Shown here: positions 1 through 11,018 of the stretch, piece after piece | Numbering within the stretch: position 1 is the stretch's first letter | Layout: every line of letters starts with the position of its first letter | Assembly (NCBI GenBank): GCA_029891385.1 | Contig: CM057228.1 | Location: 56,613,783-56,677,782, forward strand | Reading direction: 5' to 3' | From: Erythroxylum novogranatense | Lineage: Eukaryota; Streptophyta; Magnoliopsida; Malpighiales; Erythroxylaceae | DNA length: 64,000 nt | Notes under the pieces: generated by a model | What the model was told of the DNA's origin: nothing | Databases searched by the model: none | The model's input: the letters and a program-made list of their open reading frames with translations, nothing else | Made by a program: the position numbers and the translations under genes

Positions 1-2619
1 TGGCGTTGTAGGTTAGGTCATATCAATGAAACTAGAATCGCAAAATTGCATAAAGAAGGATATTTGGATCCTTTTGATTATGAATCATATGAAATTTGTG
101 AATCCTGTTTATTGGGAAAGATGACCAAACTACCCTTGAAGGGAAAGGGACAACGTTCTAGTGAGTTACTAAAATTAGTACATTCAGATGTATGTGGACC
201 TATGTCCACAAATGCTAGAGGTGGATACTCATATTTCATTACGTTCACAGATGACCATTCTAGATATGATTATGTGTACTTGATGAAACAAAAGTCTGAA
301 TCATTTGAAAAGTTCAAAGAATTTAGACTAGAAGTAGAGAAACAAACTGGAAAAAGTATTAAGACACTTAGATCGGATCTTCTTGGTTACTTAAAAGAGA
401 ATGGGATTCTCTCACAATGGTCTCCTCCTGCAACTCCACAACATAATGGAGTTTTTGAGAGGGGAAATCTTACACTATTAGATATGCTACGTTCCATGAT
501 GACTCATGCAAGCCTTCCAATATCCTTTTGGGGATATGCAATTGAAACCGATATATATCTTCCAAATAGAGTTCCATCTAAATCAATTGATAAGACACCA
601 TATGAGATATGGATTGGTAGAAGACCTGGATTATCACATTTAAAGATTTGGGGATGTGACGCTTATATGAAGCGTACTATATCTGATAAACTTCAAGCTA
701 AATCAAATAAATGTAAATTTATGGGATATTCGAAAGAAACTTTTGGTTATTAATTCTATCATCCAATTGAGCAAAAGGTGTTTGTCTCACGACATGCTAC
801 ATTCTTAGAAAAAGAGTTTATTCTCAAAGAAAGTAGTGGGAGTGAAGTTGAATTTAAAGAAGTTCAAGAACCACAAATTCACATCGATATAGAACAAGAA
901 CCTCAAGTTGATACATATGATGTACAACAAAGAGTTCAAGAAACACATAGTCTGCGACGAACTAGTAGGATACGTCGTCCTCCTATTGAATTAGATCAAT
1001 ATATTAAGCATAGAGAGGATAACGTATCACTCATAAATGATGAGCCGACTACTTTCAAAAAAACAATGTCAGACATTAATTCTTTAAAATGATAAGAAGC
1101 CATGAAATTTGAAATGGAATCCATGTACACTAACCAAGTATAGACATTGGTGAATGTACCTGAAGGTATAGTACCTATTGGGTGCAAATGGGTTTTTAAA
1201 AGCAAAACTGACATGGATGGAAATGTACATACGTACAAAGGAAGGTTGGTGACTAAAGGTTATAGACAAAAACAAGGAGTTGATTTTGAAGAAACGTTTT
1301 CGCTAGTAACAATGCTTAAATCCATAAGGATTTTACTGGCTATAGCTACATACCATGATTATGAAATTTGTCAAATGGATGTTAAAACAATATTTCTTAA
1401 TGGGAATTTGCAAAAGGATGTGTATATGACACAACCTAAGGGTTTTGAATCCAAAAAATTTCCTAATCAAGTTTGCAAGTTGAAAAGGTCCATTTATGGC
1501 CTTAAGCAAGGGTTGCGGAGTTGGAACATCTATTTTGATGAGACAATCAAAGATTTTGATTTTATCAAAAATGTGGATGAACCTTGTGTTTACAAGAAGG
1601 TAAGTGGGTGTGTAGTCGTTTTCTTAGTGCTTTATGTAGATGACATATTGCTCATAGGAAATGACATATCAATGCTCCAGTCTGTTAAGATATGTTTATC
1701 TAAAAACTTTTCCATAAAGGATATGGGAGAAGCAGCTTATATACTAGGTATAAAGATCTATCGAGATAGATCAAAAAGGTTGCTTGGATTATCTCAATCG
1801 ACATACATAGATAAAATGCTAAAGAGGTTTAGAATGGAGAATTCCAATAGGGGATTCTTACCCATGTCATATGGGATTTCTCTCTCAAAGAGTATGTGTC
1901 CACAAACACAAAAGGAGATAGATAAAATGGATTGTATTCCATATAATTCGACAATTGGATCAATCATGTATGTGATGCTATGTACTAGACCAGATGTTGC
2001 TTATGCTTTGAGCATAACAAGCAGATATCAAGCTAATCCTGGTGAAGGTCACTAGACAGCTGTGAAAAACATCTTGAAGTACTTAAGAAGGACTAAAGAT
2101 ATTTTTTTGGTCTATGAAGGAGCTGAATTGAGAGTTTAGGGTTATTCGAATGCCAATTTTCAATCAGATCAAGAAGATAGTAGATCGCAGCCAGGGTACA
2201 TTTTTACTCTTTATAGTGGTGCAGTTAGTTGGAAGAGTTTCAAACAACCAACCATCGCAGATTCAACCATCGAAGTAGAGTACATTTCAACGTCAGAGGC
2301 GACAAAGGAAACAGTTTGGATCAAGAAGTTCATCATTGAACTTGGAGTGGTTCCTAGCATTGTTGAGCCCATAGTATTATATTGTGACAACAACGGTGTT
2401 GTTGTGTAAACAAAAGATCCCAGGTCTTATCATCGATCCAAACATGTACTCAGGAAGTTTCACTTGATCAGGGAGATAGTGGAGCAAAAAGACATAACAT
2501 TGGAGCGAGTTCCCACTAAAGAGAATCTAGCAGATCCTCTTACTAAGCCACTGTCTCAAAAGAAACATGATAGACATATGGATGGCTATGGTATTCGATC
2601 CATTAGCAATTGGCTTTAG
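1..2619 (+). pseudogene. Decayed copia pol: integrase, reverse transcriptase, RNase H
   Basis: One reading frame (frame 1) can be followed from the window edge to a stop at 2617-2619. It holds the end of the pre-integrase region (LGHINETRI), the integrase core (HSDVCGPM, FTDDHSR, PQHNG.FER), reverse transcriptase from about 1160 (GCKWVFKSK, QMDVKT.FLNG, and the YVDD catalytic box near 1636) and RNase H to about 2560. In-frame stops lie at 751, 1090, 1093, 1141, 2053, 2137 and 2407; several are explained by TGG to TAG or CAA to TAA, the outcome expected from deamination of methylated cytosine. In the integrase, about a dozen residues that normally follow the second aspartate (the NGGEY stretch) are missing, which shortens the D-to-E spacing and would inactivate the enzyme even without the stops. 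Confidence 0.9.
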
Positions 2620-2633
2620 TGCAAGTAGGAGAT

Positions 2634-4242
2634 TGTTAGTTTATGCCCTTGCAGCCAATTTATTTTGGTTGTAAATATTTGTATGACATTATTATTAATT
2701 AATTAAAGGTCTTTTGTATCTTTATGTATTTTTTAATTATTTAATTATTATTCGTAAAGATAAAATCCTTGGAATAATTACTATGTAATTGAAATTATGA
2801 TGAGATCATAATTATGAGATCCAATTTACACTTATGTGTTAGTCCTAAATGTTTCTAGTTGTAGTTTCATCAAGACTGGATATTGTTGAAACCGTAAAAT
2901 TAGCACACATCATATTTCTTTCTTATGAAGAAAGTAATTGATCTCATTAATTAAAGTATAGAGATACTTAAACTAATGTGCGGGTGATTATTAGAGAATA
3001 AATCACTGAACTGACCCGAGTACGAGAATTTTGAATGGATTATTACTTATGTGTCTATGGACTATCTCATAATGATGGTTGTGTAATTGATCCTCAGACT
3101 TGAGATTACTAAGGTATCTAGTGCAGGAATTATTATGTTTTGATGCTACTTATGAATCGTCCTAGGATAATTCTATCGGTCGCAGGAATTATTATGTTTT
3201 GATGCTACTTATGAATCGTCCTAGGATAATTCTATCGGTCGTAATTGGATACAGTATGAACCATATATAGATAGTTGAGTAAGTCCATAAAGGATTCGTC
3301 ACTCTAAAGTAATTAGAGAGAATATTCTACTGTTCTTAATTGGTAATGATTTATGGAATTCTCTGACCAGAGTGAATTGATATTTGAAAACGAGTTTTCA
3401 AATTTCAATTATAAATTAATTACTAATTAGCAAAAACGAACATAATTGAATGATAAGAGTAAACACTATATCCATACTCTGTCCAATTAGAATATTGGAT
3501 GACGAAAGGATTAAATTATACATTATAGCTATGTATGGAAAGATTAAGTCAATCACTTTGATATTCTTAATATTTGGGTAATCATGATATGTTGCTAGAC
3601 GTCAATCATGATTTATGATTATGAATTATTTAATTAGAGAATTAAAGATAAATTAAAAGGAGTTTTAATTTATCTAATTTTAATTGTGAATTAGAATTAT
3701 AATTGATAATCATTGTTAACTTATTAAGAACCTAATGGGTCACACATCAAAGAGCAATTTGTGAAAGAAAATCAATTTAATTAAGTTGGACTTAATTATA
3801 AAGTTTGAGAAACTTTGGGAATCAAATATGAAAAATTTGATTTTATTAAAATTAAATTAATTAGAATTTGAACTTGAACTTGAACTTGAACTTGATTCTA
3901 ATTATAATTAAAGAGTTTTAATTTTAATAAAAGACTTTCTTGATTTTTCTATTTAAAGGGAAGAATTTTATAGAAGCTAGCACTTTTGTCTTCTTCCTCC
4001 AAAGATAGTTTGGAAATTGTTCTGTAGATACCATCAGAGGCTGGACAAGTAGACAGCTAGTGATTGATCACTCAGAGAAAAAAGATTCAAAGTTTTTCTT
4101 TGGAAAGCTAGCGAACAAGGTACGATTTCGAAATCGAATATTATTTTTATTCAAGTTTGATCAATTATCGGGATCCGTTCAGAATCTATAAAATTTTTAT
4201 TTTTCGCTGCGTCCATGATTCAATCACGATAGGATTCCAACA
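2634..4242 (+). repeat. 3' LTR of the copia element (1,609 bases)
   Basis: It starts TGTTAG directly after a purine-rich tract downstream of the pol stop and ends TTCCAACA at 4242, giving TG...CA termini. It contains a 59-base tandem duplication (3123-3240) and a short run of TTGAAC hexamers (about 3868-3893). The GCTGCGTCCATGATTC stretch near the end resembles the 3' end of many plant copia LTRs. Confidence 0.82.
3123..3240. repeat. 59-base tandem duplication inside the copia LTR
   Basis: Two adjacent, nearly identical 59-base copies (3123-3181 and 3182-3240), each starting GCAGGAATTATTATG and ending TCTATCGGTC. This is a recent local duplication within the LTR. Confidence 0.95.
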
Positions 4243-5176
4243 CACTGATGTGCCCTGCTGTGCCTTTAACATTATAGCCATCTAACTTATTGTAATGGAT
4301 GGCTGTGATTTATTCAAGCACAGAAGATATAGCACTTTGGGAACGACAGATTTGTTCCCGTCATTTTCTCCAACCTCATCAATTATTAAGGAGTCCACAT
4401 TTTTCACTTCCACATTTTTCACTTTTTAAAAGTTTTAGAAAATTAAAATAAATTCTTTTAAATAAATAAATTTAATTTAATTTAAACTTTTATATAATAT
4501 TTATTAAAATTTATCAATGAAAATAATATATTTTATTAAAATAAATATTTACTAATAAATATTTTTGATATATATTTAACCATTAAAACAAATTTAATTT
4601 AAATTATACATATTTTAAAGTTATTTTCAGATTTAAATTATATTTATTGATTTAAATTATTTAATTTTAGAATTAATATTAAAATTAATTATAACAATGG
4701 AATTAAATTATTCATAAATTTTATCAATAATTGATGCCAAATAATATATATTTAGATGATAATAAATCATATTATACAAATACAGAAACAAAAACAAAAT
4801 TCACTTTTATAATATCCATAAGTTTTGAAAACTAGAATTCTCTTTATTGAATTTAAAAATATATATAAACGAAAACAAATACTAGCCACTGATTCTTTGG
4901 TGACAACCACAAAAATGGATTTAAGGAGAGAGAGGTGCAAATATATTCTCCTTGGCAACTATCGTCAGTAGTGCAGAAATATTACCCATACTTACATTAT
5001 CTAATTTTTTATTGATTACTTATTTATTTGTTTATAGTGATATATTAATTTATTTAGTATAATTTAGGTTTAGATTAAATAAAAAATATTTTCTCTATAT
5101 TATAATACTTACTTTATTCTCATCAAAATGACAGTGAAAATCATACTTATATCCCCAAAATCCCTTTACCTTTTAA
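4243..5176. other. AT-rich spacer, no gene seen
   Basis: Very AT-rich sequence after the copia LTR. Short open frames here have low-complexity, transposon-unlike composition and no recognisable motif. I see nothing functional. Confidence 0.5.
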
Positions 5177-5308
5177 GTACCATCAGAAAAGAAATCGCCT
5201 CAAACGTTGGAAAGTCTGGAGAATGAAGCTGCAGCTCCAGATGTAGTGTCAGTAGAAGATATTCGTTTGTTGTTTCTTAAGGCTCTGGTTAGCGTCTGCA
5301 GTATGTAA
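5177..5308 (+). other. Possible orphan exon or gene fragment
   Basis: A 43-codon open stretch with ordinary protein composition (contains LENEAAAPDVVSVEDIR) lies between an upstream stop at 5174-5176 and a TAA at 5306-5308. It has no ATG at its start, but a CAG at the right place could be a splice acceptor. It stands out from the surrounding AT-rich DNA and could be the last exon of a captured or broken gene. No family recognised. Confidence 0.2.
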
Positions 5309-5329
5309 AGATAGAATTTGAATTTTAAT

Positions 5330-5675
5330 GAGACGGAGACAAGACAATAATTAAAGACAGGGAGATATTTGGTTGCGTTTTACGCGAGCAGAGATAATTG
5401 TCGCGTCACAGATGTAAATGTGTTTGGTTCTTGTCTTAAGATGTAAACAGTGTTAATGACATAAATGCCTCAGTAGTGTAAAGACTTGTAGATATTAAAG
5501 AATGTAATTTTAGTATTGTTTTATTATTAATATTGTTAATAATAATAATGATAATTATTATAATAACGTATGAATATTATTAATATTATTATTATTACAA
5601 TTGTTATAAATTTGTTTATTATTATTATTATTACAATTGTTATTATAATAATAATAATTATTATTATTATTAGCA

Positions 5676-5717
<42 letters not shown>

Positions 5718-5884
5718 GTTTAATAATTAAAATATTAGTATGTTTATACTTGTTTGATATTAATAATAATATTATTAAAATATGACTAGAATTAAAATAG
5801 TTAACATTGTTAATATTATTTTGATAATTGCTATTATTATTAGTATATTGACGTTGTAATATTATGTTTTGATTATTATAATTG

Positions 5885-5934
<50 letters not shown>

Positions 5935-6331
5935 TATTATTAATATAGTTCTATAATTATTTTTATTACGTTTATTATTAGTATCACTATTACCTACGAT
6001 GACAAGTATTTGATGGTTTGTTTATTGTTAGTATGATATTTGTTAAAGAAAATTAAACATGTTATTATAATTATTAATAACTTACTTATAATAAGATTTA
6101 GTATATATGTTGTAATAAAACGAAAATAATAGTCATAATTACTATTATTGTTCTTTGACATTACTTGATTATCAAGTAATATATTTTATTTTGATTTTAT
6201 TATTATTATTATTGTAATTATGACTACTATTTATCTTGTTATAATTATGATTATCATTATGAAAATTAGTTAGGACAAAATAATTTAACAAAGCATCTAA
6301 ACATTAATATAATTAATTACATAATAGGTTG
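5330..6331. mobile_element. (TTA)n-rich non-autonomous DNA element, about 1 kb
   Basis: Both ends resemble each other in inverted orientation. The left part (5363-5440) has GGGAGATATTTGGTTGCG and, about 50 bases on, GTGTTTGGTTCTTGTC; the right part, read on the minus strand from about 6305, has TGTTTAGATGCTTTG and TTATTTTGTCC. The interior is almost entirely interrupted TTA/ATT repeats. The same subterminal arrangement occurs at 27503-29024 and, in part, at 11060-11190, so this looks like one member of a small family. Ends are approximate and no target duplication was fixed. Confidence 0.5.
5510..6240. repeat. Interrupted (TTA/ATT)n microsatellite block
   Basis: Long runs of ATT/TTA repeats, purest at about 5683-5736 and 5886-5932, with interruptions. 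The open frame in it encodes only isoleucine and leucine runs and is not a gene. Confidence 0.9.
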
Positions 6332-6514
6332 GAAAAGCGTCGTCAACCAACCAAATTCTAATACATAATTGAGCTAACATTTAAGCATTCATGACATTAA
6401 ATACGTTGATGCCTTAAAATTTATTGAGAATTGCGAGGATAAGCATGCCGAAAATGACCCCAACAAATCTGAATAATGTTTGACTCCATGCCAAATTTTG
6501 GTGCAATGTTGCAG
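6332..6514. other. Short spacer; expected left end of the Harbinger derivative not found
   Basis: I looked here for a plus-strand copy of the right terminus (GGCTCCGTTTGGTTGCC after TAA or TTA) and did not find one. Confidence 0.4.
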
Positions 6515-6895
6515 TTACATGTAGATGTTGAGCTGTTGGCTGTGAAAATTGAAGCGCGAATGGTGAGGGTTCCGTTGCATATGGTGGTTCAAATTGTTAC
6601 GTACGAAAATTGTTGCGGCATTGGTGAGGTGCGATTCTGAGGGTTGTTGAGATTGTGGCAGTGTGGATTGAAGCGGGATGGGTTGGGGTACAGTGAGGGC
6701 TGCTTGAATTTCGTCGTTTGGACGGATGGACCTGTTTCGATCCATGGCAAAAGCAGTTTCAGCTTCCACCAAGGTGCGAAACCCCTTGAACCTTGCATTT
6801 GGGAAGCCCTCAACAAGCAATTTGACGTCCTCCCAGCTGGTGAAAATACCTACTTTACATCCAGCAAAGACAACATAGAATCCATACCTGGCCAT
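6515..6895 (-). CDS. Viroplasmin (RNase H1 N-terminal type) domain protein, 126 residues
   Basis: Residues 1 to about 52 match the viroplasmin or RNase H1 hybrid-binding fold: a YVVFAGCKVGIFTSWEDVK stretch, then a V.GFPNARFKGF segment and a LVEAETAF helix. In RNase H1 this domain binds RNA/DNA hybrids; in caulimoviruses it lies in the inclusion-body protein. The rest is proline- and glutamine-rich, with no RNase H catalytic domain following, so the protein could bind hybrids but not cut them. It lies about 260 bases downstream of the SANT-like ORF on the same strand. The start at 6895 is the first ATG of the frame. It could be a separate transposon gene, an exon of a longer transcript, or a captured host domain. 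No caulimovirus polymerase, coat or movement gene is near, so a viral insertion is unlikely. Confidence 0.6.
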   Translation of the reverse strand: MARYGFYVVFAGCKVGIFTSWEDVKLLVEGFPNARFKGFRTLVEAETAFAMDRNRSIRPNDEIQAALTVPQPIPLQSTLPQSQQPSESHLTNAATIFVRNNLNHHMQRNPHHSRFNFHSQQLNIYM

Positions 6896-7154
6896 ATTAT
6901 ACCTGCACCTACAAATTAATCATCTCATAACCATTCATAGACGTACAAACATTGTAAACATTAAATAATTAAACACCCTACCATTCGTCATAAAGAAACA
7001 GAGATACAAAGGCAGTCCAAAATATATGATCCGTCATTAGTCAAGATCACTGCAATACTAGCATAAATACGTATAGTTCAACGCATATTTGACATCATAC
7101 ATGTCCAAATGATGGTTAACATAAGCATACAAAGTACGGGAACTGATTAAAAGT

Positions 7155-8122
7155 TCATTGATGCATATCTAATAGGCTCCGCACATATTCCTTCCGTTGT
7201 TCTGCATTTGCACCCCAGAATATAGTCCCCACAAGAGGATTCATTGAGAATATGTGCAAAGCCCTGATAACTTCTGCGTTGCAGAAACCCAATCCCGCAA
7301 GCTCATCGCCTAGCTGGGGAATTGATGGGCCAATGGTAATTGCATCTGCAATAATCTGTGCACTCCAAACACTGCAGTCCGCTGTGCGAAAAATTGTCGC
7401 GGCAATGCTTTCTAACACCTCAGTGTCCCTGTTCTTTCTTTTTCCTCTAATTCGTTGGTTCCCGTCTGTGTTGGAAGATGAGGCGACAGAGCCTGTTGCA
7501 TGAACAGAAGCAATAACAATGGGTGTCTCCGTTGGTTCAGGAGCAAACAACAGATCAGCAGGAGGTGGTGACCCTGGTGCTGCATCCCCACCATGGTCAT
7601 CAGCCGCACATCGATCAGCTGCAACCTCAGGGTCAATTGTAGTTGCACCTGTGGCTCTATCTTTCTCAAATACATACTCAAGTCTAGGGTACATAGGGAA
7701 AGGCTTGCCAGGGGTATAGTACCTATTAGGGTGTTTCTGAGAATAATGCAAAGATGTTTGTTAGCATGATACACAATGTGAACTACATTAACATGCGTGT
7801 ATGAACAACCTACCCTCATCCATTCGTCTAGCACTTGCTTGCTGTCTACTTCGACACATTGCTTTGTTTCATTCCACCCAAACCCACTGCATTGCAACAT
7901 GTCATATGCCGTCTGATATTTTTCCTTAAGCCTCTTATATTTGTTTTGTATATGCCTCTTCTCAATTCTACACTCAGGGTACTTCTCAATCATGAGTGTG
8001 GCAATCAATTGGAAAGTCCCAGGCTTAAATTGTCCATTATCGGTCCTCTTACCAGCACCAACTGCGTCCTCCAAGAACATGACAAATGCGTTTGTCTCTT
8101 CATATGTCCAAATCCGTGACAT
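7155..8122 (-). CDS. Myb/SANT-like DNA-binding protein of a Harbinger-type element, 296 residues in two exons
   Basis: Exon 1 runs from ATG at 8122 down to 7814 (103 codons) with donor GTAGGT; exon 2 runs from 7736 (after CTCAG) to the stop at 7155. The join is in frame across a 77-base intron. Residues 1-100 form a Myb/SANT-like domain: SRIWTYEETNAFVMFLED, GKR.DNGQFKPGTFQ, HIQNKYKRLKEKYQ.AYD and a WNE motif, as in plant SANT-like proteins and PIF/Harbinger ORF1. The second exon opens with a KPFPMYPRLEYVFEKDRATG stretch typical of the same proteins, then an acidic, proline-rich linker with a basic RGKRKNR patch (possible nuclear signal) and a helical C-terminal tail. In Harbinger elements this protein helps the transposase bind the termini and enter the nucleus. 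An upstream in-frame ATG at 8146 would add eight residues. No stops or frameshifts. Confidence 0.72.
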
Positions 8123-8384
8123 TGCACCTAAATCACGCAACGTCATACCCCAAACCAGATTAAATCATTTCCATCAATGAGGAATTAGCATGTGATTTGA
8201 AACTTGTTTGAATTCATCCAGACAATATAGAATGAAACGAAACATGTAATTAACCATAACCATGTTAACAAAGGAAAAACAATGAAATTCAATCAATTCT
8301 AACAAATCAATTACAATGAAACACAACCAAATGTAAACCCTCATTTCAATACAAACTGTTATTAAGTACATTACATTCGACAAT

Positions 8385-8770
8385 TTAATGGTGGCTTCTC
8401 CATTCATCAAACATGTTGTTAGCCAATTCCGCTCTCCATTGAGTCCATTCATTATTGGTCTCCACACGATCAAAAAATTCTGGTAACGGAACATCTTCCC
8501 CAATTGGCATTTCCTCAGGTTCCATGTCAGCAAACTCTGCTGGATCCTTATATCCCACTGGGTATTCCTATCCCCCTCATGCAAAATCCTATCTATATTG
8601 GCTGTCCTATTTGGTACAGTCAATGCCCTACTTACTCTCGCATTTTCACTTCTACGTCGTTTTTTGGTGTATACATACAAGCAGATGAGGAAGACCATCC
8701 TCATGAGATCCAGTTGCCCTTTCATAATCTCAAACAATGCCAGACACTTAATTATATGCTCATGAGCCAT
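8385..8770 (-). pseudogene. Harbinger transposase remnant lacking the catalytic core
   Basis: On the minus strand an N-terminal-like piece (8770 to about 8580, ending NRTANIDRILHEGDR) is followed, in another frame, by a C-terminal-like piece (about 8575 to the stop at 8385-8387) with EMPIGEDVPLPEFFDRVE, then TNNEWTQWRAELANNMF and a final DEWRSHH. That tail is typical of plant PIF/Harbinger nucleases. Several hundred codons that should lie between, including the DDE catalytic residues, are absent. This is the standard outcome of an internal deletion, and the element would need a transposase from elsewhere. Confidence 0.65.
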
Positions 8771-9346
8771 TCACTCAAAATTTGGAAACAAAAACTGTCT
8801 GCAAACTGAAAACAATGTAATGTTCAAAGACTACATTTGAACATATGTATAGAATAGGAACATGTGTAACAAAGAAAATGTAGAAATGCATTGATTCCGT
8901 TCTATACTTGTTTTCCTACGCATATATAATTGGAATATTGTATTGTGACTCTCATATCCATTATATTGTTATATACTTGTTTTTTTATTGTCATATCTAG
9001 TAAGTGAAGACTTGCTTACCAAGGATTTGGTAAGAGGAAAAGCATTAAGTTTAACAAAACACAATACATTCATTCATCTATCCATCATTCGATGACAATG
9101 GATAATTAGTACCCTTCCTAACTACAATCCGTAAAGCCTAATGACCTTATAATTTCTGATGCAATTGTGGGATCATAATATCTTCTGAAAGCTTCTCCTT
9201 TGCCTTAAATATTTGTTCCCAAATCAAAATGTTGTAATCTTGTGTAAATTCATATCTTTGTCAGATCACTAGAGCTTAACTACTCATACATATCATCAAC
9301 ACATTCAGCTATGTATCCATTATGTTTACTGTATACATTCTCATTA

Positions 9347-9556
9347 CACTTGAAAACAATTGCAAATCTAAGAACTTACCACATTCAGCTATGTTTACAC
9401 AACAAACACAAAGAAGATGTGAATATGAAGGTTACATAAAGAAGGACTTACCACTTGAAAACAATTGCAAATCTAAGAACTTACCACATTCAGCTATGTT
9501 TACACAACAAACACATAGAAGATTTGAATATGAAGGTAACATAAAGAAGGACTTAC
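9347..9556. repeat. 105-base tandem duplication
   Basis: Two adjacent copies (9347-9451, 9452-9556) begin CACTTGAAAACAATTGC and differ at a few bases. Each contains ACTTAC, that is, a minus-strand GTAAGT splice donor, so the duplication doubles a candidate splice site. Confidence 0.93.
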
Positions 9557-10643
9557 CACTTTGATATGAAGTCCTGCACTTTCAAGCTCCTGAATGGAAG
9601 AAGAGTTTTGTAGAAATAATGCAAGAAACAGACCCTGTAATTGGGAATTTTAGCTCATTGATTAGTTGACTCAAGTGCAATTAAGATATATAGTTGATCA
9701 ACCCAATGGTTTGTATTTCACAGTGGACTTCTACACAACTTCTACATAGAAGCATTAAGTATAAACCAATAAGTGTAGATTCACAGTACATATATAAATG
9801 GTATAAAGTTGTGATCAATAATATTAATCATTTCCTTCATAATAGGTTTTAAGCATGAGCAACCTCCTTTTCAGTACTTGGACATTAAAGATTGTTAGCC
9901 TATCTTTGAAGGTTACAACTGATTGTCAACTAGGTTTCATACAAGAAGGTTACAACTGATTGTCAATATGATTGTCAAGTCAATTAAGACATATATACAA
10001 ATGCACACCAGTCTGGGGAAAATTAACACATTTATCATGGAGCTGAAAGGATGCATTTACTGTCATAACTTCTCAAGCAATACATAGCAAGATAACATAA
10101 TCGACCAAGCAAAATCCCAGCAGATTGTCCCTCCAATTGAGAGCAAAAGTTACCTCGTCCAAATAAGCCCTGAAGCGAAGAAAATTGGAAGTTCATCATA
10201 ATCCGCATTAATGTAAATACAAAACAAATCCCCCAAAAGTTTAGGCATAATCGGATTGGCAAAAAATCAGAGGGAAGAGCGGTCCCATTACGAAAATGGA
10301 GAAGCATTGCGATCCACAAAAACAATAAATAAAGAAATGAACGGAGAAAACAATCAACATTTCGTTGAAAATGAAGATGTCAAAATCCCCAGCCTTCACC
10401 TGCGAAGCAGGAGGGAAAAATTTAAGGTAACGATGCTTATATTGATTGGTTTGATTAAAAGAAGATAATCAAACCGTTTCTGCGTCGTGAAACCTAACCA
10501 AACCAAAGCATCAACGTAAATCCAAACATCAGAGACACTCGAACGAAATGGGTTACATTGTTGGAGTAAAAACGAATTTGGGAGATTCATAGAATCAAAC
10601 GAAAGCCATCGTTTTGGGACAAAAAAACGAAAGAGATATGACG

Positions 10644-10779
10644 GAGAGATATGACGCAGAGAGGGAAGACGAAAGGAGAGGCGGAAGGAGAGATATGACG
10701 CATTACCTGCGGAGATTGCGAAGCCCAGGGAAGAAGGAAGGAGAGATATGACGCAGAGAGGGAAGACGAAAGGAGAGGC
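10644..10779. repeat. Purine-rich direct repeat (about 39 bases, 97 apart)
   Basis: The segment starting GAGAGATATGACGCAGAG occurs at 10644 and again at 10741, each followed by GGAAGACGAAAGGAGAGGC. Further GAGATATGACG copies lie nearby. Confidence 0.85.
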
Positions 10780-11018
10780 AGAGAGCTGTGCTGAGAGGGA
10801 GATCCGAATTTCCCAAACAAAAACGGTGGTGTTTAGGCGAGTAAACCAGGGTATATCCGTCTTTTCGCATTGATGTCCTTTGGACAACATTGTCTGTACC
10901 ATGGTTTTGGCTTGGACAAATATTTATGTCCAAACCTGAAGGCGTAACGTCCAATGGACAAAGATGGCAACCAAACACTATCACGGACAGAACTTATATG
11001 TCCTTGTCATCCGTCCAC

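Larger units (their letters stand above)
1..4242 (+). mobile_element. Ty1/copia LTR retrotransposon, 3' part (pol remnant plus 3' LTR)
   Basis: The window opens inside the pol gene of a copia element; the order pre-integrase zinc region, integrase, reverse transcriptase, RNase H is the copia order (integrase before reverse transcriptase). A purine-rich tract at about 2621-2633 precedes an LTR that begins TGTTAG and ends CCAACA. The 5' LTR and gag lie outside the window, so the target duplication cannot be checked; the five bases after the element are CACTG. The pol frame carries several stop codons but no obvious frameshift, so this copy cannot encode its own polyprotein. Confidence 0.9.
8800..10900 (-). 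other. Probable leader and intron region of the Harbinger derivative
   Basis: No protein-coding domain found on either strand. Read on the minus strand there are several GTAAG-type donor sites (for example within ACTTAC at about 9378 and 9447), which suggests spliced 5' sequence upstream of the ORFs. Contains the two local duplications listed separately. Confidence 0.35.

Noticed and set aside
5570..5785. Open frame encoding isoleucine/leucine runs
   Set aside because: It is a translation of the ATT microsatellite; the same holds for the frame at 28537-28725. No real membrane protein signal.
6515..6895. Endogenous caulimovirus
   Set aside because: A viroplasmin-like domain alone is not enough; no caulimovirid reverse transcriptase, movement or coat domain is nearby, and the ORF lies in a DNA transposon context.
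7252..8180. Plus-strand open frames opposite the SANT-like gene
   Set aside because: Shadows of the minus-strand coding exons; they contain no recognisable domain.
9347..9556. CRISPR-like array
   Set aside because: Only two long direct copies without spacers, in a plant genome; a simple tandem duplication.
10396..10984. Minus-strand open frames of 77-168 codons
   Set aside because: Composition follows the purine-rich duplicated DNA; repeated RHISPS-type peptides come from the direct repeat. No domain.
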